A stretch of 64,000 nt of DNA from Roseateles terrae (GCF_014192155.1 NZ_JACHXO010000004.1:248001-312000), one strand, 5' to 3'; positions 8,153 through 18,026 are shown, counted from the stretch's first letter. Numbers and translations are program-made. Notes: generated by a model not told the origin, from the letters alone.

Positions 8153-9778
8153 TCAGCCCACAACACGGGTGGCTGTCACGTCCAGTTTGGGCGGGTTCTC
8201 GAAGGTATGGAACGGGGCCGGCGACGGCACTTCCCACTCCAGGCCTTCCGCGGCTTCCCAGGGCTTCTGCGGGGCTTTGGCACCCTTGCCGCGCATCATC
8301 GGAATGACCACGAACACAAAGAAGTAGACCTGCATCAGACCAAAACCGAACGCGCCGATGGAAGCCAGCATGTTGAAGTCGGCGAACTGCATCGGGTAGT
8401 CGGCATACCGACGGGGCATGCCGGCCAGACCCAGGAAGTGCATCGGGAAGAAGGTGACGTTGAAGAAGATCAGCGAGCCCCAGAAGTGGATCTTGCCGCG
8501 AGTCTCCGAATACATCACACCGGTCCACTTCGGACCCCAGTAGTAAACGCCGGCAAACAGCGCATACAGGGAGCCAGCCACCAGCACATAGTGGAAGTGG
8601 GCCACCACGTAGTAGGTGTCCTGGATCTGGATGTCGATCGGGGCCACCGCGCAGATCAAGCCGGTGAAGCCGCCCATGGTGAACACGAAGATGAAGCCCA
8701 CCGCCCACAGCATCGGGGTTTCGAAGGTCATCGAACCGCGCCACATCGTGGCCAGCCAGTTGAAGATCTTCACGCCGGTCGGCACCGCGATCAGCATGGT
8801 CGCGTACATGAAGAACAGCTGACCGGTCACCGGCATGCCGGTGGCAAACATGTGGTGGGCCCACACAATGAAGGACAGGATGGCGATGGAGGCCGTGGCG
8901 TACACCATCGACGCATAGCCGAACAGGCGCTTGCGGGCAAAGGCCGGCACGATCTGGCTGATGATGCCGAAGGCCGGCAAGATCATGATGTAGACCTCGG
9001 GGTGGCCGAAGAACCAGAAGATGTGCTGGTACATCACCGGGTCACCGCCGCCCGCGGGCGTGAAGAAGCTGGTGCCGAAATGCCGGTCGGTCAGCGTCAT
9101 CGTGATCGCGCCGGCCAGCACCGGCATCACCGCGATCAGCAGGTAGGCGGTGATCAGCCAGGTCCAGGCGAACATCGGCATCTTCATCAAGGTCATGCCG
9201 GGCGCCCGCATGTTCAGGATGGTGACGATGATGTTGATCGAGCCCATGATCGACGAGGCGCCCAGGATGTGCATCGCAAAGATGCCGGCATCCATCGAGG
9301 GGCCCATCTGCAGGGTCAGCGGCGCATAGAGCGTCCAGCCGGCGGCGGGGGCGCCTCCGGGCATGAAGAACGAACCGACCAGCATCAGCGCGGCGGGAAT
9401 CATCAGCCAGAAGCTGAAGTTGTTCATCCGCGCGAAGGCCATGTCCGAGGCGCCGATCTGCAGCGGAATCATCCAGTTCGCGAAGCCCACGAAGGCCGGC
9501 ATGATGGCGCCGAACACCATGATGAGGCCATGCATGGTGGTGAACTGGTTGAACTGTTCCGGGTTGAAGAATTGCAGACCCGGCTGGAACAGTTCGGCGC
9601 GGATGCACAGCGCCAGGATGCCGCCGATCATCAGCATGGTGAAGCTGAACAGCAGGTACAGCGTGCCGATGTCTTTGTGGTTGGTGGCGAACACCCAGCG
9701 GCGCCATCCGGTCGGCGCATGGTGATCGTCATGGTGGTCGTGAACGTGACCGGTCGGGTGATCAAGCACTGCACTCAT
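8153..9778 (-). CDS. ctaD: Cytochrome c oxidase subunit I
   Basis: Catalytic subunit of the aa3-type terminal oxidase, carrying heme a and the heme a3-CuB centre; it reduces oxygen to water and pumps protons. The 541-residue product has about twelve membrane spans. Signatures visible are [17 protein letters not shown] (CuB His and cross-linked Tyr region), HHMFATG (CuB His pair) and VVAHFHYVL (heme His ligands). The N-terminus is rich in His ([11 protein letters not shown]), a possible metal-binding tail. The start at 9778 follows a GAGGA Shine-Dalgarno. It is followed closely by the small assembly gene and ctaG. Confidence 0.98.
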   Translation of the reverse strand: MSAVLDHPTGHVHDHHDDHHAPTGWRRWVFATNHKDIGTLYLLFSFTMLMIGGILALCIRAELFQPGLQFFNPEQFNQFTTMHGLIMVFGAIMPAFVGFANWMIPLQIGASDMAFARMNNFSFWLMIPAALMLVGSFFMPGGAPAAGWTLYAPLTLQMGPSMDAGIFAMHILGASSIMGSINIIVTILNMRAPGMTLMKMPMFAWTWLITAYLLIAVMPVLAGAITMTLTDRHFGTSFFTPAGGGDPVMYQHIFWFFGHPEVYIMILPAFGIISQIVPAFARKRLFGYASMVYATASIAILSFIVWAHHMFATGMPVTGQLFFMYATMLIAVPTGVKIFNWLATMWRGSMTFETPMLWAVGFIFVFTMGGFTGLICAVAPIDIQIQDTYYVVAHFHYVLVAGSLYALFAGVYYWGPKWTGVMYSETRGKIHFWGSLIFFNVTFFPMHFLGLAGMPRRYADYPMQFADFNMLASIGAFGFGLMQVYFFVFVVIPMMRGKGAKAPQKPWEAAEGLEWEVPSPAPFHTFENPPKLDVTATRVVG

Positions 9779-9807
9779 GGAATAAGTCCTCGTCCGTCTG
9801 ACACCGA

Positions 9808-10995
9808 TTACTTCGCGCGCTCGGCCACGACTTCCGCGGGCTGAACGATCTGGCCGGTCTTGTTGGACCAGCTGTTCTTCGTATAGGTCGCGACAGCGGC
9901 GATTTCGCTGTCGTTGAGGATGGCTTTCCAGGCCGGCATCTGGTTGCGACCATTGAGCAGCACATGGATCTGGTCGGCATGGGTTTCCGACAGCACGACC
10001 TTGGAGCCATCCAGCGCCGGGAACTGGCCCGCGCCCTTGCCATCCGGACGGTGGCAGACGGCGCAGTTGGCGGTGTAGACCTTCTCGCCACGGGCCATCA
10101 GGTCGTCCAGGGTCCAGACCTTGGAGGGATCGTCCGCCTTGGCAGCCGCCTTCTTCTGTTCCTCAGCCACCCAGGCGGTGTAGGCCTGCTGGCTCAGCAC
10201 CTTCACGTGGATCGGCATGTAGGCGTGTTCCTTGCCGCACAGCTCGGCGCATTGGCCGTAGAAGTCGCCTTCCTGTTCCGCCTTGAACCAGGTGTCCCGC
10301 ACGAAGCCGGGAATCGCATCCTGCTTCACGCCGAAGGCCGGCACCATCCACGCATGGATCACGTCCTGCGCGGTGGTGATGATGCGCACCTTCTTGTTGA
10401 CCGGCACCACCAGGGGGTTGTCCACCTTCAGCAGGTAGTCATCGACCTGGCCGGGGTGGCCGGAATCTGACAAGGCACGCTGCGAAGCGTCCAGGGTGGA
10501 GACGAAGCGGATGCCGTCGCCTTCACCCTTGAGGTATTCATAGCCCCACTTCCACTGGTAGCCGGTCGCCTTGATGGTGAGGTCGGCATTGGTGGTGTCC
10601 TTCATCGCGACCACCACCTTGGTGGCGGGCAGCGCCATCAGGATCACGATGATGAAGGGGACGATGGTCCAGGCGATTTCCACCTTCACGCTTTCATGGA
10701 AGTTGGCCGAGACGGCGCCCTTGGACTTCCGGTGCTTGAAGATGGAATAGAACATCACGCCGAAGACGGCGACGAAGATGACCAGGCAAATGACCAGCAT
10801 CATGTTGTGCAGCCACGCCTGTTCATGCGCGATCTTGGTGACCGCGGGATGCAGGTTCAGCTGGTTGACCGCCGGGCCTCCGGGCAGGTCATTCACGGCC
10901 AGGGCCGACTGGCTGGCCAACGCGACCGCTGCGGTCAGCGCCAGCTGGCTGCACCGTCGCCCCAGCGGATGCACATCACTGTTCATCATCGTCAT
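9808..10995 (-). CDS. ctaC: Cytochrome c oxidase subunit II with C-terminal cytochrome c domain
   Basis: CuA-bearing subunit II that accepts electrons from cytochrome c. After a signal peptide (cleavage near SQSALA) come two membrane spans, then the cupredoxin domain with the CuA site [14 protein letters not shown]-terminal class I cytochrome c domain (heme motif CAVCH) makes this a caa3-type fused subunit. I chose the ATG at 10995 (395 residues) because a GAAGAGA Shine-Dalgarno lies just upstream; in-frame ATGs at 11010 and 11025 would add five to ten basic residues. This is the first gene of the minus-strand run and probably sets its transcription start. Alternative symbol coxB. Confidence 0.95.
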   Translation of the reverse strand: MTMMNSDVHPLGRRCSQLALTAAVALASQSALAVNDLPGGPAVNQLNLHPAVTKIAHEQAWLHNMMLVICLVIFVAVFGVMFYSIFKHRKSKGAVSANFHESVKVEIAWTIVPFIIVILMALPATKVVVAMKDTTNADLTIKATGYQWKWGYEYLKGEGDGIRFVSTLDASQRALSDSGHPGQVDDYLLKVDNPLVVPVNKKVRIITTAQDVIHAWMVPAFGVKQDAIPGFVRDTWFKAEQEGDFYGQCAELCGKEHAYMPIHVKVLSQQAYTAWVAEEQKKAAAKADDPSKVWTLDDLMARGEKVYTANCAVCHRPDGKGAGQFPALDGSKVVLSETHADQIHVLLNGRNQMPAWKAILNDSEIAAVATYTKNSWSNKTGQIVQPAEVVAERAK

Positions 10996-11300
10996 GGTTC
11001 GTCTCTTCATCCAGTCTTTTCTCATCGTTCGTCACCCGGGTCTCCACCAGGTGGTGTCGAATGGCGAAATCCTCGGGGCCGGTAGACGTACAGCCAGCAG
11101 GCGAATTTTAGCCCAGGCCCTTTTTGACCCTGTCCACGCTGTCACCCACGGAGAACCGTGCACCAAGCTTGGACTATGACTGCCGCCGAGGGCGTCAACC
11201 GCCCTGGAATACCCTCAGAGCGCCCGTTCAGGACGCTGTCCGCAACGCTTGATTCACGTCAATTCGCACACCGGCGAGGCCGGTGACCCCGGAGGGAGGG
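10996..11300 (-). promoter_or_regulatory. Leader region upstream of the cox operon, weak promoter candidate
   Basis: This 305-base stretch between ctaC and the methyltransferase gene has no convincing gene. It should hold the promoter of the cox run. On the minus strand a TAAAAT hexamer (complement at 11105-11110) resembles a -10 box, but the best -35-like TGGACA (11131-11136) is 20 bases away, which is too long for a good sigma-70 site. The exact promoter is therefore unresolved. Confidence 0.3.
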
Positions 11301-12218
11301 TCAGTGCTTGCCTGGTCCACGGATCATGGCCCGCATCTGCTCCAGCGACACCTCGGTCTGTGCCGCCACTTTGACCCGTGGCAGCGGCTTGAAGGCATGG
11401 CCGTAAACCAGTTCCACGCTCAGGCCCAGGCGGCCGTCCGGGCCGCGCAGGGATTCGAGCGCGGTCAACAGCCGGGCGTGCCAAGCGCGGCTGCGTAGAG
11501 CCGGCCAGCGCAGCACCGAGGCATTGCCGCCCAACGCGCGCAGGTCGGCGAGCAAGGCCTGGGGGGTTTCCCAGGTCAGCCGCAGGTGTTCCTGGTCCAT
11601 CACCGGGTCGGCAAAACCGGCGTGCACCAGCATGTCGCCCAGATCGTGCATGTCCACCCACTCCGGGGTGGGCTGGCCCCACCCGTGCTGGGCATAGATC
11701 GGGCGCAGTTCGATGAAGCTGTCCGGCCCAAAGCAGGAGAACATCAAAAAGCCGTCCACGGCCAGGGCGTCGTGCCACTCACGGATCACCCCTGGCTTGT
11801 CCGATTCCCCATGCAGCTCCATGTTGGACCACAGCAACTGCGCCGATCCGGTGGCCGCCTGAGCCACCAGTGCCGGCGCTGCACCACCGCGCAGGCGTTC
11901 CAGCATCGACTGCATAAAGCCGCGGCGCAGCCGCTGCTGCCAGTGCTGGCGGATGGCGTCATCCGGTTCCCACCACTGCTGCACCGCCTGCGGATATTGC
12001 TGACGCAGGCCTGCATCGCCACCGCCCAGCGAGGGGCGTCGTTGCAGGACCTGGGTCGGTTGAAGCTTGATGACGGGCAGGCGTTCCAGCATGCGCCGGG
12101 CCACTTCCTGATGCAGCCAGGGCGGCTGCTCGGCCAGGGCCAGGCGACGGCGCTGCCGTCCTGCCGCCGCCGCATCGATCTGCTGTGTGCCTGGCGGCAA
12201 AGCCTCGTTCCCACTCAT
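11301..12218 (-). CDS. BioC-like class I SAM methyltransferase homologue
   Basis: A 305-residue protein resembling BioC (malonyl-ACP O-methyltransferase, which starts biotin synthesis). The best match is the late block DGFLMFSCFGPDSFIELR, close to the BioC signature of a Phe-Ser-x-x-Gly-Pro segment before Glu-Leu-Arg. The SAM-binding motif I, normally Asp/Glu-x-Gly-x-Gly-x-Gly, is degenerate here (RPSLGGGDAGL) and lacks the usual acidic start. The start ATG at 12218 leaves 21 bases to the divergent comF gene; a longer frame would run into comF. Whether it makes biotin precursors or has lost activity cannot be told from sequence. Confidence 0.65.
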   Translation of the reverse strand: MSGNEALPPGTQQIDAAAAGRQRRRLALAEQPPWLHQEVARRMLERLPVIKLQPTQVLQRRPSLGGGDAGLRQQYPQAVQQWWEPDDAIRQHWQQRLRRGFMQSMLERLRGGAAPALVAQAATGSAQLLWSNMELHGESDKPGVIREWHDALAVDGFLMFSCFGPDSFIELRPIYAQHGWGQPTPEWVDMHDLGDMLVHAGFADPVMDQEHLRLTWETPQALLADLRALGGNASVLRWPALRSRAWHARLLTALESLRGPDGRLGLSVELVYGHAFKPLPRVKVAAQTEVSLEQMRAMIRGPGKH

Positions 12219-12239
12219 GGGGCGGGATTGTAGGCGGCC

Positions 12240-13142
12240 ATGGGAGACCTCATGCCTCGGGGGAGTTTGCCGCCGCACCCGGCAACGGAGGGTGTCCGGC
12301 ACGGCGCGGCGGCGAATGCTCCGGGTGGCTCGCCAGCCAGGTTTTTGGAGCGGTGGCTGGGGTGGATCCGCGGCGGATCCTGGCCGGGACAGTGCCTGCT
12401 GTGCCGACTGTGGTGCCGGGGCAGCTGCTGCGACGACTGCCGGCGCCGGCTGGAGGGCGATGATCGCCCGAGGTGCTTCACCTGTGGACTGCCGCTGTCA
12501 TTGCCGCTGTCATTGCCGCTGTCACCGGCGCTCTCGCTGCCAGCGTCCGCCGCTCTCTCGCTGCCAACGTCCACCCACCCACCGTTGGCAAGCCCTCACC
12601 TGCAGTGCGGCCAGTGCGTCCAGCAGTGCCCGGCTCTGGTCCGCTGCGTGGTGGCGCTGGACTACGCCTTCCCGTGGGACCAATGGCTACAGAGCCTGAA
12701 GTTCCGGGGACGGCTGGCGGTGGCGCCGTGGCTGGCGCACTCACTCGGCGCAGCGTTAGCCCGGGCTCACTCACAGCCCCACCCGCCGCCGACGGCCACC
12801 CTGGTGCTGCCGGTGCCGCTGTCGGCGCGGCGCATGCGGGAGCGGGGTTTCAACCAGAGCCTGGAGATCGCGCGGCAGCTGCCCGGGCAGCGACAATACC
12901 GGCTGTGCACCCGCACGTTGGTCCGCATCCGGGAGACACGCCGGCAGTCCGACCTGCCGCTCGGGGAGCGTCTGGCCAATCTGCGTCAGGCTTTTCAGGT
13001 GATGCAACCGGTGGTCGGTCAGCATGTGGCGATCGTGGATGACGTGATGACCAGCGGAGCCACGGTGTTCGAGGTGGCGGCCACCCTCCAGCGGGCAGGC
13101 GCTGCCTCGGTGCAGGCCTGGGTGGTGGCGAGAACCCCCTGA
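12240..13142 (+). CDS. comF: ComF family phosphoribosyltransferase-like protein
   Basis: ComF-type protein: an N-terminal zinc-ribbon followed by a type I phosphoribosyltransferase domain; family members act in DNA uptake and processing. Cys residues at 52, 55, 63/64, 67, 79, 82, 123, 126 and 130 form the zinc-binding part. The PRPP loop is IVDDVMTSGAT at 265-275, and FNQSLEIAR is another family motif. Unusually, about 27 residues of Leu-Ser-Pro-Ala repeats (roughly 86-112) separate the CFTCGLP and CGQC halves of the zinc region. The start at 12240 is only 21 bases from the divergent methyltransferase start; a downstream start is possible because the first 35 residues are not typical. Confidence 0.88.
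   Translation: MGDLMPRGSLPPHPATEGVRHGAAANAPGGSPARFLERWLGWIRGGSWPGQCLLCRLWCRGSCCDDCRRRLEGDDRPRCFTCGLPLSLPLSLPLSPALSLPASAALSLPTSTHPPLASPHLQCGQCVQQCPALVRCVVALDYAFPWDQWLQSLKFRGRLAVAPWLAHSLGAALARAHSQPHPPPTATLVLPVPLSARRMRERGFNQSLEIARQLPGQRQYRLCTRTLVRIRETRRQSDLPLGERLANLRQAFQVMQPVVGQHVAIVDDVMTSGATVFEVAATLQRAGAASVQAWVVARTP
12492..12527 (+). repeat. comF: 12-bp tandem repeat inside comF (three copies)
   Basis: Three tandem copies of a 12-base unit (CCGCTGTCATTG; the third ends CACCG) encode Pro-Leu-Ser-Leu/Pro repeats in the zinc-ribbon of ComF. Less perfect CTCTCGCTGCCA copies follow to about 12575. Multiples of three keep the frame open, so copy number could vary without breaking the gene. Confidence 0.85.
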
Positions 13143-13266
13143 CTGTCCAGCGGACGGCGACCGTGGGGGCGACCGCAGACGCAACCGCCCCCCCCAGACG
13201 CCCAGGGTCGGGACGGTCACGGGCTGCACGCGACGCGGTCAGACAACGAAGCAGAAGAAGGAATTC

Positions 13267-13737
13267 ATGTTCAACATCGTGCTGGTGAATCCGGAGATTC
13301 CGCCGAACACGGGCAATGTCATCCGGCTGGCGGCCAACACCGGTTGCCGGCTGCATCTGATCGAGCCGCTGGGCTTCTCCATGGAAGACCGGCTGCTGCA
13401 GCGCGCCGGCCTGGACTATCACGAGTACGCGCCGGTCATGCGCCATGCGGACTGGCAGGCTTTCCTCCGCGCGGAGGCACCGGACGAGACGCGGATGTTC
13501 GCCTTCACCACCCGCGGCAGCCGGCTGCTGCCCGAGGTGGCGCTGCGCGCCGGGGACTATCTGGTCTTTGGATGCGAAACCGCCGGATTGCCGCCCGAGC
13601 TGCGGGAGCGCTTCCCGCTGGCGCAGCGGGTACGGCTGCCGATGCGTGCGGGTCAGCGCAGCCTCAACCTGAGCAATGCCGTGGCGGTTGCCGTGTTCGA
13701 AGGGTGGCGCCAGAACGGTTATGTCGATGGGGTGTAG
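13267..13737 (+). CDS. trmL: tRNA (cytidine(34)-2'-O)-methyltransferase
   Basis: SPOUT-class methyltransferase that 2'-O-methylates the wobble base of certain leucine tRNAs, in the cytoplasm. The 156-residue length is typical. The N-terminal VNPEIPPNTGNVIRLAANTG block and the C-terminal knot (RLPMRAGQRSLNLSNAVAVAVFE) are diagnostic. An AAGGA Shine-Dalgarno five bases before the ATG supports the start. It follows comF in the same direction with a 124-base spacer and converges on gpsA with only 18 bases between stops. Confidence 0.95.
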   Translation: MFNIVLVNPEIPPNTGNVIRLAANTGCRLHLIEPLGFSMEDRLLQRAGLDYHEYAPVMRHADWQAFLRAEAPDETRMFAFTTRGSRLLPEVALRAGDYLVFGCETAGLPPELRERFPLAQRVRLPMRAGQRSLNLSNAVAVAVFEGWRQNGYVDGV

Positions 13738-13755
13738 GGTCGGGGGCTGATGCCC

Positions 13756-14766
13756 TCACCACTCCGATTTGGCCTGCCGTCCCATCAGCGCTTCCATGGC
13801 GCCGTGGGTGTCCAGTCGGCCTTCCAGCACGTCCACCACGGCGGCGGTGATGGGCATCTCCACCCCGAGCGACTGCGCCCGCGCCAGCACGGTCGGCGCG
13901 CTGTAGACACCTTCGGCCACATGCCCCAACCGCTGCAGGATGGCGGGCAGGTCCAGGCCCTCCGCCAGCAGCAGACCCACGCGCCGATTGCGCGACAGAT
14001 CGCCAGTGGCGGTCAGCACCAGGTCCCCCAGTCCGGCCAGCCCGAGCAGGGTTTCCGGCGAGGCGCCGAGCGCCAGCGCCAGCCGCTGCATTTCTGCCAG
14101 ACCGCGAGTGATCAATGCGGCCCGCGCATTCAGCCCCGGCCCCTTGCGGCCCTGCAGGTCCGCAGCCAGCCGCAGGCCATCGGCGATGCCGACGGCAATC
14201 GCCATCACATTCTTCACCGCACCGCCGACTTCCACCCCCACCGGATCGGCGGACGAATACACCCGCAGACGTTCGCTGTGGAAGGCGGCCACGCCCAGCT
14301 GGGCCAGCTCGGCATGCTCCGAGGCTGACACCAGCGCCGTCGGCTGACCGGCGGCCACTTCCTGGGCAAAGCTGGGTCCGGACAGCACGCCGGTGGCCAG
14401 ATGCGGCACCACCTCCCGCGCAATCTCATGCCCGAGTTGCCCGGTCCCGGCCTCAAAGCCCTTGCACAGCCACAGGCAGCGCGCCCCGGCGGGCAGCACC
14501 GCCAGCATGCTGCGCAGCGCAGCCATTGGCGTGGCGATCACGATCAAGCCGCCCTGCCCGTGGGCGAGCGCCGCGGACAGGTCGCTGCTCAGACGCAGCG
14601 ATTCGGGCATGGGGGCGTCGGGCAGATAACGGGCATTGCGCCGCTCGGCCTGCATGGTGGCCACACTGGCGGCATCCCGGGCCCACAGCACCACCTCGTG
14701 GCGGGCGCAGGCGGCAATGGCGAGGGCGGTGCCCCAGGCGCCGGCACCAAGCACGCTGATCTTCAT
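13756..14766 (-). CDS. gpsA: Glycerol-3-phosphate dehydrogenase [NAD(P)+]
   Basis: Cytoplasmic enzyme that reduces dihydroxyacetone phosphate to sn-glycerol-3-phosphate, the backbone of phospholipids. The Rossmann motif [11 protein letters not shown] begins at residue 6. The catalytic Lys region [12 protein letters not shown] and the C-terminal [11 protein letters not shown] segment match the family. The ATG at 14766 (336 residues) gives the usual MKISVLGAG start; an ATG at 14787 would add seven residues and is also possible, with no Shine-Dalgarno at either. It lies downstream of secB on the same strand, an order common in this group. Confidence 0.96.
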   Translation of the reverse strand: MKISVLGAGAWGTALAIAACARHEVVLWARDAASVATMQAERRNARYLPDAPMPESLRLSSDLSAALAHGQGGLIVIATPMAALRSMLAVLPAGARCLWLCKGFEAGTGQLGHEIAREVVPHLATGVLSGPSFAQEVAAGQPTALVSASEHAELAQLGVAAFHSERLRVYSSADPVGVEVGGAVKNVMAIAVGIADGLRLAADLQGRKGPGLNARAALITRGLAEMQRLALALGASPETLLGLAGLGDLVLTATGDLSRNRRVGLLLAEGLDLPAILQRLGHVAEGVYSAPTVLARAQSLGVEMPITAAVVDVLEGRLDTHGAMEALMGRQAKSEW

Positions 14767-14914
14767 GTGCGGGACTGGATCGGACATCGATGTCGAGGGA
14801 ATGACAAAACCCGGTGACAAAACCCGGAAACAAAACCGTGAAACCCACCCTGAATGTGACAACGCCGACCGGGCGGAGGTTCCGCGAGGCCGGCGCTGGT
14901 CGGGCAGGAGCGGC

Positions 14915-15376
14915 TCAGTTGGGAGCGGATTCTCCGCTGGCGCCCATGGCTTGTGCCTGCTGGGCTTCGAACATGGCCTGGAAGTTCACTTCCGTCAGCA
15001 TCACCGGCGGGAAGCCGGCGCGGGTGCAGACATCGGACACGATGGCGCGCAGATACGGATAGATCATCTGCGGGCAGACGATGGCCAGGATGCCCTCGAG
15101 CTGATCCTGCGGCACATTGCGGATCTCGAAGATGCCGGCTTGCTTGGCCTCGATCAGGAACAGGGTCTTGTCCTGCACCGTCGTGGTCACGGTGGCGGTC
15201 ACGCTCACTTCAAACAGGCCTTCAGCGACCGGTTCAGCGGACAGGGCCAGCTTGATGTCGACTTGCGGCTGCGCCTGCTCCAGAAGGATCTGAGGAGCGT
15301 TGGGTTGCTCCAGCGACAGGTCCTTCAGGTACATGCGCTGAATCTGGAACACGGGGGTGCTGTTATCGTCGGCCAT
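14915..15376 (-). CDS. secB: Protein-export chaperone SecB
   Basis: Cytosolic tetrameric chaperone that keeps preproteins unfolded and hands them to SecA. The 153-residue length, the acidic C-terminal region and segments such as [19 protein letters not shown] and [25 protein letters not shown] match the family throughout. It is followed by gpsA (148-base gap) and preceded by the glutaredoxin gene on the same strand, the widely conserved grxC-secB-gpsA order. Confidence 0.97.
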   Translation of the reverse strand: MADDNSTPVFQIQRMYLKDLSLEQPNAPQILLEQAQPQVDIKLALSAEPVAEGLFEVSVTATVTTTVQDKTLFLIEAKQAGIFEIRNVPQDQLEGILAIVCPQMIYPYLRAIVSDVCTRAGFPPVMLTEVNFQAMFEAQQAQAMGASGESAPN

Positions 15377-15386
15377 GCTTCTTCCA

Positions 15387-15414
15387 AAAATGGGAAGGCC
15401 CGCAGGCGCGGGCC
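15387..15414 (-). terminator. Hairpin between grxC and secB, possible terminator
   Basis: An inverted repeat with seven-base GC arms (15397-15403 and 15408-15414) and a four-base loop. Reading the minus strand, the stem is followed by an interrupted T-tract (TTCCCATTTTT). It could end or attenuate the grxC transcript just before the secB start. The T-tract interruption keeps confidence moderate. Confidence 0.4.
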
Positions 15415-15509
15415 ATGAAAAGCATTATGGCACTGCCACCGACCCCAAATGGACGGGGCAGTTCCCAACTTGAAACGAGGCGCGAGCGCCCCATGGCGTA
15501 GGGCTCCGG

Positions 15510-15767
15510 TCAGCCCGCCAGCAGCGGCTGCAACCCACCCTTTTGATCCAACGCGATCAGGTCATCACACCCACCCACATGGGTCTCGCCGATGAAGATC
15601 TGAGGCACCGTCCGCCGTCCGGTCAGCTCGATCATTGCGTCCCGCTGCGCCGGATCCAGATCCACGCGAATTTCCTCGATCTGATCCACGCCCCGCTGCT
15701 TCAGCAGAGACTTGGCCCGCACACAGTAGGGGCAGACCTGGGTGGTGTACATCTTCACGGCGCGCAT
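15510..15767 (-). CDS. grxC: Glutaredoxin 3
   Basis: Small glutathione-dependent disulfide reductase. The active site CPYC lies at residues 12-15, with the TVPQIF cis-Pro motif and the GG-C-D glutathione-binding segment (VGGCDDL) further on. The start is set by a GGAGG Shine-Dalgarno eight bases before the ATG at 15767, giving 85 residues, the family's normal length; an ATG 54 bases upstream has no such site. It sits between a rhodanese gene and secB on the same strand. Confidence 0.96.
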   Translation of the reverse strand: MRAVKMYTTQVCPYCVRAKSLLKQRGVDQIEEIRVDLDPAQRDAMIELTGRRTVPQIFIGETHVGGCDDLIALDQKGGLQPLLAG

Positions 15768-15839
15768 CGCCAGTCCTCCAAAAAAGCAACCGAGCCTCCG
15801 AAGAGGCTCCACAGCAGCCAACCCGACACAGGAAACCGG

Positions 15840-16256
15840 TCAGCTCGCGGACTTCTCTACCGGCAAGCTGGCTTCCCGCCAGGCGGTCAGGCCGCCGGCC
15901 ACGGGCACCACCTGCGTGAAGCCCTGTTGACGAAGGATGCCAGCAGCGCGCTGCGCGCGTGCGCCGGTCTTGCACATCAGCACCAGCGGGAGGGCCTTGT
16001 TCGTGGGCAGTTGCTTGATCGGCTCCCCGGTGGTGAGCAGTTTCAGCGGCACATTGCGGGCGCCTACGGCGTGGCCCTGTGCGAATTCTTCCGGCTCGCT
16101 CACATCCAGCAGCACGCCCTTTTCACGGTTGATCAGCCGCACGGCCTCCGCCGTCGAAACGCCTGCGGACTTGCCGCGGAAGGTCGTCCACAGCAGCAAG
16201 CTGCCGGAAATCACCGCCGTCAGCACCAGATACCAGTTGTCGATCAGGAATTTCAA
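15840..16256 (-). CDS. Membrane-anchored rhodanese-domain protein
   Basis: A single-domain rhodanese attached by one N-terminal membrane span (LIDNWYLVLTAVISGSLLLW). The active-site loop is CKTGARA with Cys95, so persulfide or sulfur transfer is likely. I infer a TTG start at 16256 (138 residues), because the family begins MKF-x-x-DNWYL and no ATG lies there; the frame stays open to an ATG at 16358, which would add 34 atypical residues. It precedes grxC by 72 bases, a common neighbour pair. The sulfur acceptor is unknown. Confidence 0.82.
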   Translation of the reverse strand: MKFLIDNWYLVLTAVISGSLLLWTTFRGKSAGVSTAEAVRLINREKGVLLDVSEPEEFAQGHAVGARNVPLKLLTTGEPIKQLPTNKALPLVLMCKTGARAQRAAGILRQQGFTQVVPVAGGLTAWREASLPVEKSAS

Positions 16257-16425
16257 AGCCAGGCCCAACCAATGAAAAGCGAAGATTATAGGGATCGGCC
16301 CATGGAACAACGGGCTCGCCGACCGGTGGCCGGGAGCCCGTTGCAAAGGGAAGTCCACGCGATCGTCCGATCCGGTGCGACCTGAACGGGCCCACCGTCA
16401 CCAGGCGTGAATCACCCGCGCGACC

Positions 16426-17937
16426 TCAAAGCCGGAAGGTCGACACCGCCGTCTGCAAGGTGCGGGCCTGCTGCTCCAGGCTGTTCGCCGCCGCAGCGGC
16501 TTCTTCCACGAGCGCCGCGTTCTGCTGCGTCATCTGGTCCAGCTGCAGCACCGACTGATTCACCTGCCCGATGCCCTGACTCTGCTCGGCCGAGGCCGCG
16601 GTGATCTCGCTGATGATGTCCGACACCCGCTGCACGCTCGCCACGATCTCGTCCATCGTCGCGCCCGCATCCTGCACCAGACGGGAACCGGACTCCACCC
16701 GCTCGACGCTGGCGCCGATCAGTGTCTTGATTTCCCGCGCCGCCTCGGCGCTGCGCTGCGCCAGCGACCGCACTTCACCGGCCACCACCGCAAAGCCACG
16801 GCCCTGCTCACCGGCCCGGGCGGCTTCCACGGCGGCATTCAGCGCCAGGATGTTGGTCTGGAAAGCGATGCCATCGATCACGCCGATGATGTCGCCGATC
16901 TTGCGCGAGCTGGCGGTGATCTCGTCCATGGTCGAGACCACCTGCCCCACCACCTCGCCCCCGCGACGGGCCACCGTCGCGGCCGAGCCGGCCAGCTGAT
17001 TCGCCTGACTGGCCGCGTCCGCGCTCTGCCGCACGGTCTCGGTCAGCTGCTGCATGTTGGAGGCCGTCTGCTCCAGCGAGCCGGCCTGCTTTTCGGTGCG
17101 GGTCGACAGGTCCTGATTGCCCGCCGCGATCTCGCGCGAGGCCACCGTCATCGAATCCGTGCCGTTGCGCACCTCACTCACAATCGCCTTCAGGCCTTGC
17201 GCGGTATCGCGCACCGCAGCCAGCAGGCTGTGCTCCGCGCCCGGCGCCACCTGGATCTGCTGCGCCAGATCGCCCTCGGCCATCTGCTGCATCACCTCCC
17301 GCGCATATTCGGGTTCGCCACCCAGCTGACGCCAGACGCTGTTGATCAGCAGCCAGGAGCCCAGCCCCAGGCACAGCACCACCACCACGCCGCTCACCAC
17401 CGTGACCAGCACGCTGGCGGAGACACCCCCCTCGGCCCGGGCCAGGGATGCATCGAAACTGCCTTGCGCATCCTTGCCGGACGATGCCAGCAGATCCGAC
17501 AGCGCCTTCTGCGCTGCCTGCATCTTGGGAATCGCGCCCGCCTGATCGCCCTGCTTGATGCCGAGGAACAGCTGCGCCGTATCCACCGACGCAGCGTAAT
17601 ACGCTTCGAACGCCTTCTCCAGCTGACCGCCTTCATCGCCGCGGCCCGGAATGGCTTTGATGCCGGTGATCACCTTGCGCATGCTCGTGGCACGCTCGGC
17701 CGCTTCATCCAGCCGCTTCTTCTCGCCCTCGGCCACCGCGCTCTGGATGGTGCCGCTCAGGTTCTCCAGTTGCGACGACAGCTGCGTCGTGGCCACCAGA
17801 TAGGGATAGTCCGCCTGCCCCAACGCCTGAATGGCGCCGGACGTGCGGGTCGAATAGAACAGCACCACGGCAATGCCGACCGCAAAGATCAGTGCGGCCA
17901 CCACCGGCAACATCGCAATACGTGTCTTGAGCTTCAT
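16426..17937 (-). CDS. Methyl-accepting chemotaxis protein
   Basis: Transmembrane chemoreceptor of 503 residues: span 1 at about 8-28, a periplasmic four-helix-bundle-like sensor domain, span 2 near 185-205, a HAMP region, then the cytoplasmic signalling helices. The highly conserved tip [31 protein letters not shown] is split across the usual hairpin. No C-terminal CheR-tethering pentapeptide is present (it ends VSTFRL). A GGAGA Shine-Dalgarno seven bases before the ATG at 17937 sets the start. It lies downstream of a PstS-like protein and a porin, so its ligand might be linked to those genes; this is inference. Confidence 0.93.
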   Translation of the reverse strand: MKLKTRIAMLPVVAALIFAVGIAVVLFYSTRTSGAIQALGQADYPYLVATTQLSSQLENLSGTIQSAVAEGEKKRLDEAAERATSMRKVITGIKAIPGRGDEGGQLEKAFEAYYAASVDTAQLFLGIKQGDQAGAIPKMQAAQKALSDLLASSGKDAQGSFDASLARAEGGVSASVLVTVVSGVVVVLCLGLGSWLLINSVWRQLGGEPEYAREVMQQMAEGDLAQQIQVAPGAEHSLLAAVRDTAQGLKAIVSEVRNGTDSMTVASREIAAGNQDLSTRTEKQAGSLEQTASNMQQLTETVRQSADAASQANQLAGSAATVARRGGEVVGQVVSTMDEITASSRKIGDIIGVIDGIAFQTNILALNAAVEAARAGEQGRGFAVVAGEVRSLAQRSAEAAREIKTLIGASVERVESGSRLVQDAGATMDEIVASVQRVSDIISEITAASAEQSQGIGQVNQSVLQLDQMTQQNAALVEEAAAAANSLEQQARTLQTAVSTFRL

Positions 17938-17957
17938 CTTCTGTCTCCAACACACCG

Positions 17958-17989
17958 GCAGGCACCGGCCAGAAACGGGCGGTGCCTGC
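17958..17989. other. Perfect 10-bp inverted repeat between chemoreceptor and PstS-like gene
   Basis: Arms at 17958-17967 and 17980-17989 are exact reverse complements (GCAGGCACCG), with a 12-base loop. There is no T-tract on either strand, so it is not a standard terminator. It lies just upstream of the chemoreceptor Shine-Dalgarno and may be an operator, an RNA processing site or a mRNA-stabilising hairpin. Confidence 0.6.
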
Positions 17990-18026
17990 GGGGGTTCACG
18001 GATATGTCTACTTGGCGCCAGGCGCC

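Noticed and set aside
7718-9844. A 708-codon open frame antisense to ctaD and neighbours
   Set aside because: It covers ctaD, the small assembly gene and part of ctaG, all firmly identified; its product is His/Arg/Asp-rich shadow sequence.
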